In this document: positions 18,594 to 27,423 of the stretch, in pieces
Layout of the letters: every line of letters starts with the position of its first letter
How positions within the stretch are numbered: the first letter of the stretch is position 1
Source of the DNA: Bacteroidaceae bacterium
Lineage (GTDB): Bacteria; Bacteroidota; Bacteroidia; Bacteroidales; Bacteroidaceae
Length of the DNA: 64,000 nucleotides
Assembly (NCBI GenBank): GCA_017645305.1
Contig: JAGCPD010000009.1
Span: forward strand, 84,007-148,006
Reading direction: 5' to 3'
The notes under the pieces: generated by a model
Told to the model about the DNA's origin: nothing
Seen by the model: only the letters and a program-made list of their open reading frames with translations
The model's database searches: none
Made by a program: the position numbers and the translations under genes

Positions 18594-19232
18594 ATGGAAG
18601 AGAACAACATTTTGACTGCTGAGCGCAGTCTGGAAATCATTCGTGAGTCAATTGAGCGCAGCCAGCGTACGATAACCAGAAATTCGGCCTTGCCGCAGAT
18701 ATGGTGGGGTGTCTGCGTTGTGGTATTTTCATTTATCATTGCCTATCTGTGGGCCAATCACGGCGGACCGAGCTGGAATGCTCTATGGGCAGTTATGTGG
18801 TTGGTTGGCTACGTAGGCAACAGGATGATTGACAAGAAGAAAGAAACTGTCCCCACAACCTTTGTGGGCAAGACCATCGGCTATGTTTGGGCTACATTCG
18901 GAATGTTCTGCGGAGGACTCGGACTTATGTTTTGCTTAATAGGCAAGGGAATCCTGCCTTTGGAACTGATTATGCCCAAAGTGTATGTATTCGGCTGCAT
19001 TACGAGCATCATCTCCCTGTGCTTCGGAATGGGAACGGCCATAACGGGACTTATCATCCGTAACCGCATCATTCAGATTTGCGGCTTCATCGCGGGTTTG
19101 GGCGGCTTCTTCGGTGCCCTGCATTTTCCCGGTCACGAACAGCTTTATGTGATGGCAGTTGTAGCAGTCATAGGCCTCATTGTTCCCGGAGTGTTGATTG
19201 AATTACAGAACCAAAAAGTAAGGAGAGCGTAA
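18594..19232 (+). CDS. Multi-pass membrane protein, unknown function
   Basis: A 212-residue protein with about six hydrophobic segments (for example 'VCVVVFSFIIAYLWAN', 'ALWAVMWLVGYVG', 'GYVWATFGMFCGGLGLMFCLIG', 'VMAVVAVIGLIVPGVLIELQ') after a ~35-residue polar N-terminus containing 'SLEIIRESIERSQRTI'. It is followed after 2 bases by a winged-helix regulator gene; membrane-protein/wHTH pairs of this kind are common in Bacteroidota and usually co-regulated. No family motif that I can name. Confidence 0.8.
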   Translation: MEENNILTAERSLEIIRESIERSQRTITRNSALPQIWWGVCVVVFSFIIAYLWANHGGPSWNALWAVMWLVGYVGNRMIDKKKETVPTTFVGKTIGYVWATFGMFCGGLGLMFCLIGKGILPLELIMPKVYVFGCITSIISLCFGMGTAITGLIIRNRIIQICGFIAGLGGFFGALHFPGHEQLYVMAVVAVIGLIVPGVLIELQNQKVRRA

Positions 19233-19234
19233 CT

Positions 19235-19522
19235 ATGTTCCAGCCATTAGACCCATTATTGCACGCTGAGTTGCGACTGGCCATTATGTCGCTGCTTATC
19301 AGTGCCGACGAGGCGGAGTTCCCCTACATAAAGGAGCAGACGGGAGCTACGGCAGGCAACCTGAGTGTGCAGGTGGATAAACTGTCGGCAGCCGGTTACA
19401 TAGAGGTGGAAAAGACCTTCAAGGGTAAGCGCCCCTGTACCATCTGCCGCATCACCGATAACGGAAGACAGGCATTTGAGGCTTACGTGAAAGCCCTGAA
19501 AAGCTACCTGAAGGTGAAGTAA
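19235..19522 (+). CDS. Winged helix-turn-helix transcriptional regulator
   Basis: A 95-residue one-domain regulator. The pattern 'LRLAIMSLLISADEAEFPYIKEQTGATAGNLSVQVDKLSAAGYIEVEKTFKGKRPCTICRITDNGRQAFEAY' is the short MarR/ArsR-like wHTH family: helix, recognition helix around 35-50, and wing at 58-70. No sensor domain, so it may respond through dimerisation or through its membrane partner encoded immediately upstream. The pair ends at a strong terminator 10 bases downstream. Confidence 0.88.
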   Translation: MFQPLDPLLHAELRLAIMSLLISADEAEFPYIKEQTGATAGNLSVQVDKLSAAGYIEVEKTFKGKRPCTICRITDNGRQAFEAYVKALKSYLKVK

Positions 19523-19531
19523 GGCCAGAAA

Positions 19532-19570
19532 AAGAAAGATGTGCGGGATTTGCTCCTGCACATCTTTCTT
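19532..19570. terminator. Bidirectional-type terminator
   Basis: AAGAAAGATGTGC (19532-19544) and GCACATCTTTCTT (19558-19570) form a perfect 13-bp stem with a 13-base loop. It lies between convergent genes and could serve both. Confidence 0.85.
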
Positions 19571-19594
19571 GTGTTATAAACCAGGGTGTGGTGA

Positions 19595-20566
19595 TTAGTC
19601 TTCCCAACCTAATGCGCTGGCACCAAGAACGGCAGCGTTGGCGTTCATGAGACCAGAAACCAAGAACTTAGCCTTGCCCTTGAAGATCTTCAGTACGGCA
19701 TTGTCATAAGCTTCCTTGATGGGATTCATAATCAGGTCGCCAGCCTTGCAGAGACCGCCGAAGAAGATGAATGCCTCGGGACTGGAGAAGGCTGCGAAAT
19801 CGGCACAAGCCTCGCCCAGCATCTTGCCTGTGAACTGGAAAATCTCGTTTGCAACCTCGTCGCCCTTGCTGGCAGCGATACTTACGTCCAGAGACTCAAT
19901 CTCCTCGAGGGGCTTCTCGCGCAGGAGGGATGGACGGTCAGTAGTGCTCAGAATCTCGCGTGCTGTACGTGCAACACCTGTGGCAGAGCAGTATGCTTCT
20001 AAGCAGCCGGAACGGCCACAACCGCAGGGACGGCCGTTAGCTGTGCGGTCCATGATAACATGACCCAGCTCGCCGGCAAAACCATCGCTTCCATATACCA
20101 GCTGGCCGTTGATAACGATACCGCTACCAACACCGGTACCCAGGGTGATGACGATGAAGTTCTTCATTCCGCGTGCTGCACCGTATGCCATCTCGCCCAT
20201 AGCAGCAGCATTGGCATCGTTAGTCAGCTTAACGGGAATGCCCGTCTTTTCCTTAAACATATCTGCCAGGGGTACAACGCCGTTATGAGCCCAGGGAAGA
20301 TTGGGGGCAAACTCGATGGTACCATTGTAGTAGTTACCGTTGGGAGCACCGATACCAATACCCTGAACCTGATCTGCGCCGCCAATCTGGGCAAGCAAAG
20401 GCTTCAGGCACTCTACACCGGCCTCTACGAACTCTTCGGCAGTCTTGTACTGCTGGGTCTTGATAGAATTCTCGCCTACTACTTCTCCACGGGCGTTAAC
20501 TACGCCGAATACGGTGTTTGTGCCACCCAGGTCAACACCAATCACATAAGGTTTTACTTTGTCCAT
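19595..20566 (-). CDS. glk: ROK-family glucokinase
   Basis: A 323-residue sugar kinase producing glucose-6-phosphate from glucose and ATP in the cytoplasm. Seen: phosphate-1 motif 'DLGGTNTVFGVV' (about 11-22), 'GAPNGNYYNG', the catalytic Asp in 'LTNDANAAAMGE', 'TLGTGVGSGIV', and the ROK zinc motif 'CGCGRSGCLEAYCS'. Length is typical. Other ROK hexokinases cannot be fully excluded. It stands alone, with TACCTTTG about 50 bases upstream. Confidence 0.92.
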   Translation of the reverse strand: MDKVKPYVIGVDLGGTNTVFGVVNARGEVVGENSIKTQQYKTAEEFVEAGVECLKPLLAQIGGADQVQGIGIGAPNGNYYNGTIEFAPNLPWAHNGVVPLADMFKEKTGIPVKLTNDANAAAMGEMAYGAARGMKNFIVITLGTGVGSGIVINGQLVYGSDGFAGELGHVIMDRTANGRPCGCGRSGCLEAYCSATGVARTAREILSTTDRPSLLREKPLEEIESLDVSIAASKGDEVANEIFQFTGKMLGEACADFAAFSSPEAFIFFGGLCKAGDLIMNPIKEAYDNAVLKIFKGKAKFLVSGLMNANAAVLGASALGWED

Positions 20567-20617
20567 AAAGTTGTGAGTTTATGAGTTTATAAGTTTGTTG
20601 AGTTTTTAAGTTTAGGA

Positions 20618-20625
20618 CAAAGGTA
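20618..20625 (-). promoter_or_regulatory. -7 element of the glucokinase gene
   Basis: The minus strand reads TACCTTTG; a weak TTG lies about 21 bases further upstream. The leader (20567-20610) contains GAGTTTATAAGTTT low-complexity units. Confidence 0.55.
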
Positions 20626-20706
20626 TGCATTTTCTGCCGAGAAACACAATTTTTACGTCGAAAATCTATGAAAAGTCAATAAAATGTGCGAAATTTGCAG
20701 CGTTAT

Positions 20707-21360
20707 ATGATGTTCATACATTCTGTAGATGTTATAGACCTGATGCTGAGGGGTCTTGTAATCGGGATTATTGCAAGTGCTCCGATGGGTCCGGTGGGTA
20801 TTCTGGTTGTACAGCGTACCCTGAAGAAGGGCCGTCTGTATGGGTTTGCAACCGGTGTCGGTGCCGCCGTCAGTGATATAGTATATGCTATCGTAACGGG
20901 TTTGGGCATGGGACTGGTGCTGGATTTCATAGAGAAGCCTTCCACCATGCTTTATCTGCGTCTGGGCGGCAGCGTAATGCTTTTCCTGTTCGGACTTTGG
21001 ATGTTCAAGTCGAAACCCACGGCTCCGCACACACCGAGCGGCAAACTGGGCTCGTTTACACATAACGGGTTTACGGGTTTCCTGCTAACGCTCAGCAATC
21101 CCCTGATAGTGTTCCTTTTTGTGGCGCTTTTTGCCCGCTTTAACTTTGTGGTTCCCAATCATCTGTGGGAGCAGACGCTGGGCTATGCCGCCATCTTTGG
21201 CGGTTCCCTGTTATGGTGGGCTTGCCTGACAAGTGCCTTGAGAACCATGAAGGCACGTCTGCAGATGGAGTCGATAAATATCTTCAACCGCCTTCTGGGT
21301 ACGTTGGTTATGGCTGTCTCGGGCATAGGGTTCATTTTGACTGTTATGGGTAAATTATGA
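20707..21360 (+). CDS. LysE-family amino acid exporter
   Basis: A ~217-residue inner-membrane protein with six hydrophobic segments. The LysE/RhtB signature is 'GLVIGIIASAPMGPVGILVVQRTLKKGRLYGFATGVGAAVSDIVYA', with 'LTLSNPLIVFLFVALFARF' in the middle. Export of an amino acid or a similar small molecule is expected; the substrate is unknown. A GTG start 7 codons upstream (20686) is possible, but ATG at 20707 or 20710 fits the family better. It overlaps the next gene by ATGA. Confidence 0.88.
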   Translation: MMFIHSVDVIDLMLRGLVIGIIASAPMGPVGILVVQRTLKKGRLYGFATGVGAAVSDIVYAIVTGLGMGLVLDFIEKPSTMLYLRLGGSVMLFLFGLWMFKSKPTAPHTPSGKLGSFTHNGFTGFLLTLSNPLIVFLFVALFARFNFVVPNHLWEQTLGYAAIFGGSLLWWACLTSALRTMKARLQMESINIFNRLLGTLVMAVSGIGFILTVMGKL

Positions 21361-21890
21361 TAGTAGCAGAGAAACTCAGGAAGCAGAATATCTCGGCTTA
21401 CATAATATATATGTTCCAGGTGGAGGATATCATCCGTGCCTACGGGCTGGATGTGGAACGTATCTGCAACGAGTACCTGCCCCGTTTCCAATACACAGAG
21501 GAGCAGATAGCCGCCCAGCGCGACTGGTATGCGGGCCTGATAAGGATGATGCAGGAGGAAGGAGTGCAGGAGAGCGGACACGTACAGGTGGTTAAGAATA
21601 CGTTGCTGTTGATGGCCGACAGACACCAGGAGCTTTTGGCCGACCCCAAGCAGCCTTTCTATAGCGCCGCCTATTACAAGTCTTTGCCTTACATTGTGGA
21701 GCTGAGGAGCCGTGGTATGGGAAAGGAGAAGAACGAGATAGAAAACTGTGTGGATGCCATATACGGTGCCACCGTGCTGAAGATGCAGGGGCGCGAGCTT
21801 TCCGAGCAGACCAAACAGGCGCTGCAGCCTATCAGCCGCCTGCTGGAGATGCTGAGCCAGCTGTATAGTGGTTTAGACTTTAGGCGTTAG
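21357..21890 (+). CDS. DUF4924 family protein
   Basis: A 177-residue soluble, helical protein starting MIVAEKLRKQNISAYIIYMFQVEDIIRAYG, which matches DUF4924, a family essentially limited to Bacteroidota. Function unknown. Translationally coupled to the LysE exporter (4-base overlap). The last codons, 'DFRR', run into the TTTAGACTTTAGGCGTTAG repeat, so the C-terminus is formed by repeat sequence. Confidence 0.85.
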   Translation: MIVAEKLRKQNISAYIIYMFQVEDIIRAYGLDVERICNEYLPRFQYTEEQIAAQRDWYAGLIRMMQEEGVQESGHVQVVKNTLLLMADRHQELLADPKQPFYSAAYYKSLPYIVELRSRGMGKEKNEIENCVDAIYGATVLKMQGRELSEQTKQALQPISRLLEMLSQLYSGLDFRR

Positions 21891-22072
21891 GCTTTAGACT
21901 TTAGTAACGAGAACGAAAACCAAAACCGGCGGCTCATCGAAATATCGTAATAACGTAATAACGAAATAACGACATAACTAAAAAAAGGCCGCCGACGAAG
22001 ACGGAAAAGGGTTAGCGGTTTAGACTTTAGGCTTTAGACTTTAGGCGTTAGACTTTAGTAACGAGAACGATG
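21880..22072. repeat. Composite intergenic repeat before prfC
   Basis: TTTAGACTTTAGGCGTTAGGC and AACGAGAACGAAAACC blocks, then the 77-bp element, then GGGTTAGCGG and two more TTTAGACTTTAGGC runs up to about 22 bases before prfC. Confidence 0.8.
21922..21998. repeat. 77-bp repeat element, copy 1
   Basis: 76 of 77 bases match 23752-23828. CGGCGGC (21927-21933) is complementary to GCCGCCG (21988-21994). The interior is built of TAATAACG-like units. The two copies flank prfC in direct orientation. Confidence 0.85.
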
Positions 22073-22095
22073 TGGCAATTATACAAATAAGATAA

Positions 22096-23697
22096 ATGAA
22101 CGCAGAAATAGAAAGAAGAAGAACGTTTGCCATTATCTCGCATCCTGATGCGGGTAAGACAACCCTTACCGAGAAGCTGTTGCTCTTTGGAGGACAGATT
22201 CAGGTGGCAGGCGCGGTAAAAAGCAATAAAATCAAGAAAACGGCTACCAGTGACTGGATGGAGATAGAGAAACAGCGTGGTATCTCTGTTACAACCAGCG
22301 TGATGGAGTTCGACTACGAGGGATATAAGGTTAATATCCTGGACACCCCGGGTCACCAGGACTTTGCCGAGGATACCTTCCGCACCCTGACGGCTGTTGA
22401 CAGCGCTATCATCGTGGTGGATGGGGCAAAGGGTGTTGAGGCGCAGACACGTAAGCTGATGACGGTCTGCCGTATGCGCAAGACTCCGGTTATCATCTTT
22501 GTAAACAAGATGGACCGCGAGGGAAAGGACCCCTTCGACCTGCTGGACGAGCTGGAGGAGGAACTGAAGATTAAGGTGCGTCCGCTAAGCTGGCCCATCA
22601 ATCAGGGTATGCGTTTCAAGGGCGTGTATAATATCTATGAGCAGAACCTGAACCTGTTCACGCCCAACAAGCAGAAAGTGACTGAAAAGTTCAGCGTGGA
22701 GCTCGATTCTGTCGAGCTTGACAACGCTGTGGGCGAGGATGATGCCGCAAAGCTGCGTGAGGACCTGGAGATGATAGAGGGCGTCTATCCAACCGTAGAG
22801 GAGGTGATTGGCGTTTCTGAAAACGGTACGTCGGCTTATCTGGATGCCGAGGTGGCTCCCGTATTCTTCGGCTCTGCCCTTAACAACTTCGGCGTTCAGG
22901 AATTGCTGGACTGCTTTGTGAAGATTGCTCCCTATCCGCGTCCCACAACGGCCGAAGAGCGTGAGGTGAAGCCTGAGGAGGGCAAATTCACCGGCTTTAT
23001 CTTCAAGATTACGGCAAACATAGACCCCAACCATCGCAGTTGTATTGCCTTCTGCAAGGTATGCTCGGGCAAGTTCGTACGTAACGCTCCGTATCTGCAT
23101 GTCAGAAACGGCAAGACGGTGCGATTCAGCAGCCCTACCCAGTTTATGGCACAGCGCAAGGAGACCATCGACGAGGCGTGGCCTGGAGACATCGTGGGTT
23201 TGCCGGACAACGGCATCTTTAAGATTGGCGATACGCTGACAGAGGGTGAGCAGCTGCATTTCCGCGGACTGCCTTCATTCTCGCCTGAAATGTTCAAGTA
23301 CATAGAGAATGCCGACCCCATGAAGACCAAGCAGTTGGAGAAAGGTATCAGCCAGCTGATGGACGAGGGTGTGGCACAGCTCTTTGTCAATCAGTACAAC
23401 AACCGCAAGATTATAGGTACGGTGGGGCAGTTGCAGTTCGAGGTTATACAATACCGCCTGGAGAACGAATACAATGCCAAGTGCCGATGGGAGCCCGTGA
23501 GCCTGTACAAGGCTTGCTGGATAGAGTGCGAACCGGGCTACGAGGCTGAGTTGGAGCAGTTCAAGAAGCGCAAGTACCAGTATCTGGCCAAAGACCGTGA
23601 GGGCAGGGATGTGTTCCTGGCTGACAGCGGTTACGTGCTTAGTATGGCTCAGCAGGATTTTAAACATATAAAGTTCCATTTTACCAGTGAGTTTTAA
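22096..23697 (+). CDS. prfC: Peptide chain release factor 3
   Basis: A 533-residue translational GTPase that recycles RF1/RF2 after termination. G1 '[15 protein letters not shown]' (about 16-30), switch region '[13 protein letters not shown]', G3 '[12 protein letters not shown]', and G4 '[10 protein letters not shown]' are all seen, with RF3-specific '[13 protein letters not shown]' and '[16 protein letters not shown]' later. Length is normal. It is a lone gene bracketed by two copies of the 77-bp repeat. Confidence 0.97.
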   Translation: MNAEIERRRTFAIISHPDAGKTTLTEKLLLFGGQIQVAGAVKSNKIKKTATSDWMEIEKQRGISVTTSVMEFDYEGYKVNILDTPGHQDFAEDTFRTLTAVDSAIIVVDGAKGVEAQTRKLMTVCRMRKTPVIIFVNKMDREGKDPFDLLDELEEELKIKVRPLSWPINQGMRFKGVYNIYEQNLNLFTPNKQKVTEKFSVELDSVELDNAVGEDDAAKLREDLEMIEGVYPTVEEVIGVSENGTSAYLDAEVAPVFFGSALNNFGVQELLDCFVKIAPYPRPTTAEEREVKPEEGKFTGFIFKITANIDPNHRSCIAFCKVCSGKFVRNAPYLHVRNGKTVRFSSPTQFMAQRKETIDEAWPGDIVGLPDNGIFKIGDTLTEGEQLHFRGLPSFSPEMFKYIENADPMKTKQLEKGISQLMDEGVAQLFVNQYNNRKIIGTVGQLQFEVIQYRLENEYNAKCRWEPVSLYKACWIECEPGYEAELEQFKKRKYQYLAKDREGRDVFLADSGYVLSMAQQDFKHIKFHFTSEF

Positions 23698-23698
23698 C

Positions 23699-23922
23699 GA
23701 AAACGGGTTAGCGGTTAGTGGTTAGCGGTTAGCGAGGGAAAAACGAAAACGAAAACCGGCGGCTCATCGAAATATCGTAATAACGTAATAACGAAATAAC
23801 GACATAACAAAAAAAAGGCCGCCGACGAGAACGAAAACGAAGACGAAAACGAAGACGAAAACGAAAACTATTTTGGAAGGGTTAGCGGTTAATTGTTAAT
23901 TATTAATTGTTAATTGTTAATT
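23699..23922. repeat. Composite intergenic repeat after prfC
   Basis: GGGTTAGCGGTTAG units, ACGAAAACGAAAACC, the 77-bp element, then ACGAAGACGAAAACG runs, ACTATTTTGGAAGGG, and finally TTAATTGTTAATTATTAA up to the tsaC ATG. This is the fullest example of the modular repeat in the window. Confidence 0.85.
23752..23828. repeat. 77-bp repeat element, copy 2
   Basis: Differs from copy 1 by one base, a T/A change in the A-rich run before GGCCGCCGACGA. It has the same inverted CGGCGGC/GCCGCCG ends. Confidence 0.85.
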
Positions 23923-24492
23923 ATGAACTGTGAAATTGACATAAAGAATGCTGTGGATGTGCTGCGTAAGGGTGGCGTTATCCTTTATCCTACAGACACT
24001 ATCTGGGGTATAGGCTGCGATGCCACCAATCCGGATGCCGTGCGTCGTGTCTATGAGATAAAGAAGCGCGAGGACAGCAAGGCACTCATCTGTCTGGTAG
24101 ATAGTGCCAACCGTATGCAGCGCTATTTCCGTAACGTCCCTGATGTGGCGTGGGACTTGGTGGATTATGCAACCACGCCCCTGACGCTGATTCTGGACGA
24201 TGCCGTAAACATAGCTCCCAACCTGTTGGCCGAGGACGGCAGCCTGGGAATAAGGGTAACGCACGAGGAGTTCAGCCGCCAGATTTGCTACAGGTTCCAG
24301 AAGGCTATTGTCAGTACCAGTGCCAATGTGAGCGGAGAGCCTTCACCACAGAACTTCTACGAGGTTTCTGACGAGATAAAGAATCAGGTGGATTATATTG
24401 TCAATTTCCGCAGGGGAGAAAAGACTAAGGCTCAGCCGAGCAGAATAGTAAAACTGACAAAGAACGGCGAGGTTAAGGTAATAAGAGGATAG
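23923..24492 (+). CDS. tsaC: Threonylcarbamoyl-AMP synthase (TsaC/YwlC/Sua5 family)
   Basis: A 189-residue YrdC-domain enzyme that makes threonylcarbamoyl-AMP for t6A37 in tRNA. Seen: 'GGVILYPTDTIWGIGCDATNPDAVRRVYEIKKRE', then 'LTLILDDA', 'LGIRVTHEEF' and 'STSANVSGEPSPQNF'. Short form without the Sua5 tail. The ATG at 23923 is preferred to an in-frame TTG three codons earlier, which lies in repeat sequence. TrmO, encoded at 10777-11481, modifies the same nucleotide further. The ClC gene follows after 2 bases. Confidence 0.93.
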   Translation: MNCEIDIKNAVDVLRKGGVILYPTDTIWGIGCDATNPDAVRRVYEIKKREDSKALICLVDSANRMQRYFRNVPDVAWDLVDYATTPLTLILDDAVNIAPNLLAEDGSLGIRVTHEEFSRQICYRFQKAIVSTSANVSGEPSPQNFYEVSDEIKNQVDYIVNFRRGEKTKAQPSRIVKLTKNGEVKVIRG

Positions 24493-24494
24493 GA

Positions 24495-26285
24495 ATGGGA
24501 AAGAAAGGCAGAGATACTATGGCTTATGTACTGCGCTGGCGTCGCAGACATCTGAACGACAATCGGTTTATGCTTGTTGTCAGTTTCTTCGTAGGTATCT
24601 TTACTGCCTGTGCAGGACTGCTTCTGAAGTGGCTTATCTCGCAGATAGAGCATCTGCTGACCCAGAGCTTCGTTGCATCAACAGCCAACTGGCTTTATCT
24701 GGTGTATCCTATTATAGGTATATGGCTTACAATGCTCTTTATCCGTTATGTGGTTCGTGACGACATCAGTCACGGAGTAACCAAGATTCTCTTTGCCATT
24801 GCGCGAAAACAGAGTCAGATAAAGGAGCATAATACATGGTCGTCAGTTGTGGCCAGTGCCATAACCATCGGCTTTGGAGGCAGTGTGGGAGCCGAGGCCC
24901 CCATAGTGCTTACCGGTAGTGCCATAGGCAGCTCCCTGGGCCGTATATTCCGTTTGAGCAGTAAGCAGATGATGCTGCTTGTAGGCTGCGGAGCGGCAGG
25001 CGCTGTAGCGGGTATCTTCAAGGCACCCATAGCCGGACTTGTGTTTGTGCTGGAGGTGCTGATGATAGACCTTACGATGACCAGCCTTCTTCCTTTGCTG
25101 GTGAGCTGTGTAACGGCAGCGGCCCTTACCTTTGCGGTATCCGGGATAAATCCCATCTTTGAGTTCCATCTTCAGGATGCTTTCGTGGTTGAAAGGCTTC
25201 CGGCTTATGTGGCGTTGGGAGGGGTGTGCGGATTGGTTGCACTCTACTTCACAAGAACGATGAACATGCTGGAAGGCGTGTTCCGCAAACTGCAGAACAG
25301 GTATCAGAAGCTGGCGCTGGGAGCCGTAATACTGAGTCTGCTGATTTATCTGTTCCCCTCGTTGTACGGCGAGGGTTACGACCTTATCTCGCTGCTGCTG
25401 AACGGAACAGGCGAGGCCGACTGGAATACGGCAATGAACCGTTCTCTGTTCTATGGCAGTGATTATCTGCTGGTTTACCTTTTCCTGATAATCGTCTTTA
25501 AGGTATTTGCTTCTACGGCCACCAACGGCGGCGGAGGCTGTGGCGGTATCTTTGCTCCCAGCCTGTTCCTCGGTTGTGTCTGCGGCTTTGTCTTCTGCCG
25601 TATGTGGAATATATACGATGTGCTGGGCTTGCAGATTCCGGAACGCAACTTTGCCATGTTGGGAATGTGCGGACTTATGAGCGGCGTTATGCACGCACCG
25701 CTTACGGGTATCTTCCTGATTGCCGAGCTGACAGGCGGCTACCAGCTTTTCATGCCCTTGATGGTGGTGTCTGTGATGGCTTACCTGACCATAAAAGCCT
25801 TTGAGCCTCATAGCATCTATGCAATGCGTCTGGCACAGCGAGGCGACTTGCTTACGCATCATACAGACAAGTCAATCCTTACGCTTATGAGTATGGACAG
25901 CGTTATTCAGCATTACGAGAACGTTCTGTATCCCGATATGACGCTGGGCGATGTTGCCATTCAGGTGAGCAACAGCAAGAACCACGTGTTCCCTGTTGTG
26001 AACAGGCAGATGCAGTTTGTGGCAGCAGTCTATCTGGATGATATCCGCCACCTTATTTTCCGCTCCGAGCTGTACCGTCAGTTTACGGTGGCTCAATTGA
26101 TGAACAAGCCGGAGGCTATCCTTAAGGTTAACGATTCTATGGATGTCGTTGTCTCGACGTTCGACCGTACCCACGCCTGGACCCTTCCCGTCGTTGATGA
26201 TGATGGCGTTTTTGTGGGCTTTATCCGTAAGAGTTCTGTGCTTACGGTTTATCGCCAGTTGCTGGCCGACCTTTCTACAGATTAA
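24495..26285 (+). CDS. ClC-type chloride channel/antiporter with CBS domains
   Basis: A 596-residue membrane protein. The ClC core (about 25-440) shows 'GFGGSVGAEAPIVLTGSAIGS' (the GxEGP-type selectivity segment with the gating Glu), 'AGAVAGIFKAPIAGLVFVLEVL', and 'NGGGGCGGIFAPSLFLG'. Two CBS domains occupy about 460-590 and may bind adenine nucleotides. Whether it is a channel or a H+/Cl- exchanger is not certain. It overlaps the 3' end of the ComEC gene by 11 bases, tail to tail. Confidence 0.93.
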   Translation: MGKKGRDTMAYVLRWRRRHLNDNRFMLVVSFFVGIFTACAGLLLKWLISQIEHLLTQSFVASTANWLYLVYPIIGIWLTMLFIRYVVRDDISHGVTKILFAIARKQSQIKEHNTWSSVVASAITIGFGGSVGAEAPIVLTGSAIGSSLGRIFRLSSKQMMLLVGCGAAGAVAGIFKAPIAGLVFVLEVLMIDLTMTSLLPLLVSCVTAAALTFAVSGINPIFEFHLQDAFVVERLPAYVALGGVCGLVALYFTRTMNMLEGVFRKLQNRYQKLALGAVILSLLIYLFPSLYGEGYDLISLLLNGTGEADWNTAMNRSLFYGSDYLLVYLFLIIVFKVFASTATNGGGGCGGIFAPSLFLGCVCGFVFCRMWNIYDVLGLQIPERNFAMLGMCGLMSGVMHAPLTGIFLIAELTGGYQLFMPLMVVSVMAYLTIKAFEPHSIYAMRLAQRGDLLTHHTDKSILTLMSMDSVIQHYENVLYPDMTLGDVAIQVSNSKNHVFPVVNRQMQFVAAVYLDDIRHLIFRSELYRQFTVAQLMNKPEAILKVNDSMDVVVSTFDRTHAWTLPVVDDDGVFVGFIRKSSVLTVYRQLLADLSTD

Positions 26286-27423
26286 AATCCTCCCGTCCCC
26301 ATTTGATGTGGCTTCTGGCAATGATGCACAGCAGTAGCATATAGACCAGGCAAACCTGCCACCAGCTGGGATACAGGTCTGTTATGGTGGCGTACGGAAT
26401 GCCGGCTGCCGTTTTCACAATTCCGTTTTGTAGCGTAATGGCTGTGTTCAGCAACCATGTGAGGCATCCTACGGGAGCCAGCAGTACCATCAGTCCCAAA
26501 TAGATAATCACGGTGGTAAGCGGGATTAATATTGTACTGACAAGGGCTCCTGCCAACGGAAGGGTGTGGAAGTAAAAGATGCTCAGCGGTGCTGTCCCTA
26601 ATTGGGCGACAACCGACAACAGCAGCATTTCCGCGATTATATTCTGTAGCCCCAAAGCCCTCTTTAGGGGCTGGTATAAGGCAATAATGAAAAACACTGC
26701 CAAGAAAGAGAGCTGGAAGCCGATGCCGAATAGGGCGCTGGGACTGAACAGTAGTATGGCTAAGGCACTCAGCGCCAGTATGTGCAGGGGAGGGGTGTCG
26801 TTTTGTGCCAGGGTGGCAATGGTGGCAAAAGAGAACATGATGGTGGCCCTTACCAGCGATATGGGCATTCCCGCTACAAAGGCATAGCCCCAGATTGTAA
26901 GCAGAATGGGTGGCAGCCAAAACCATTTCCATTCGCTAAAACGGATACGCCTGACAAAGAATATGTATAATAATCCGTATATGATGCCTAAGTGCATTCC
27001 GCTAAGGGCCAGCAGATGCGAGACACCTGCCTGTGCATAGCTCCTGCGTGTTTCTTTGTCAAGTTCCGTTTTATTGCCCAGGAGCAAAGCTGAGCTTAAG
27101 GACAGGGCCTCGTCGCCCAGCCCGGCTTTGTGCAACCGTTCTGTCAGCAATTGCTGCTGCTCCTGTGCTTTCTCGCAGACAGTGTTGTAAAGTGGGTTTT
27201 CGGGCGGCATCTCCTTCTCCATCCCTATGCGTGCCATTCCCAATGTTATCCAGAACAGAAAGAGCAAGGCATCAGCTGCGTATGTTTTTTTCCTTAGCAG
27301 CATACCGGCCGTCAGTAAGGCAACGGAAGCACATAAAAAGTAAATGCCGGGGAGCGGGTTCCCCAGCATAATACCTATTATATATAAAAGCGTAGCCCAT
27401 ATCAGGGGCTGTCTTATAATCAT
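26275..27423 (-). CDS. ComEC/Rec2-type competence membrane protein, short form
   Basis: A 382-residue multi-pass protein carrying the Competence domain. The signature 'AGVSHLLALSGMHLGIIYGLLYIFF' is followed by 'FVAGMPISLVRATIMFSFATIA' and 'FGIGFQLSFLAVFFIIAL'. Full ComEC proteins are about 650-800 residues with an N-terminal OB-type domain and a C-terminal metallo-beta-lactamase domain; both are absent here. It could be a reduced ComEC needing a partner or not a DNA channel at all. Its start overlaps the rpe stop by ATGA, so it is translationally coupled. Confidence 0.85.
   Translation of the reverse strand: MIIRQPLIWATLLYIIGIMLGNPLPGIYFLCASVALLTAGMLLRKKTYAADALLFLFWITLGMARIGMEKEMPPENPLYNTVCEKAQEQQQLLTERLHKAGLGDEALSLSSALLLGNKTELDKETRRSYAQAGVSHLLALSGMHLGIIYGLLYIFFVRRIRFSEWKWFWLPPILLTIWGYAFVAGMPISLVRATIMFSFATIATLAQNDTPPLHILALSALAILLFSPSALFGIGFQLSFLAVFFIIALYQPLKRALGLQNIIAEMLLLSVVAQLGTAPLSIFYFHTLPLAGALVSTILIPLTTVIIYLGLMVLLAPVGCLTWLLNTAITLQNGIVKTAAGIPYATITDLYPSWWQVCLVYMLLLCIIARSHIKWGREDFNL

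Noticed and set aside
21922..23828. prfC and flanking 77-bp repeats as a transposon
   Set aside because: No transposase, no target-site duplication visible, and prfC is a normal chromosomal gene.
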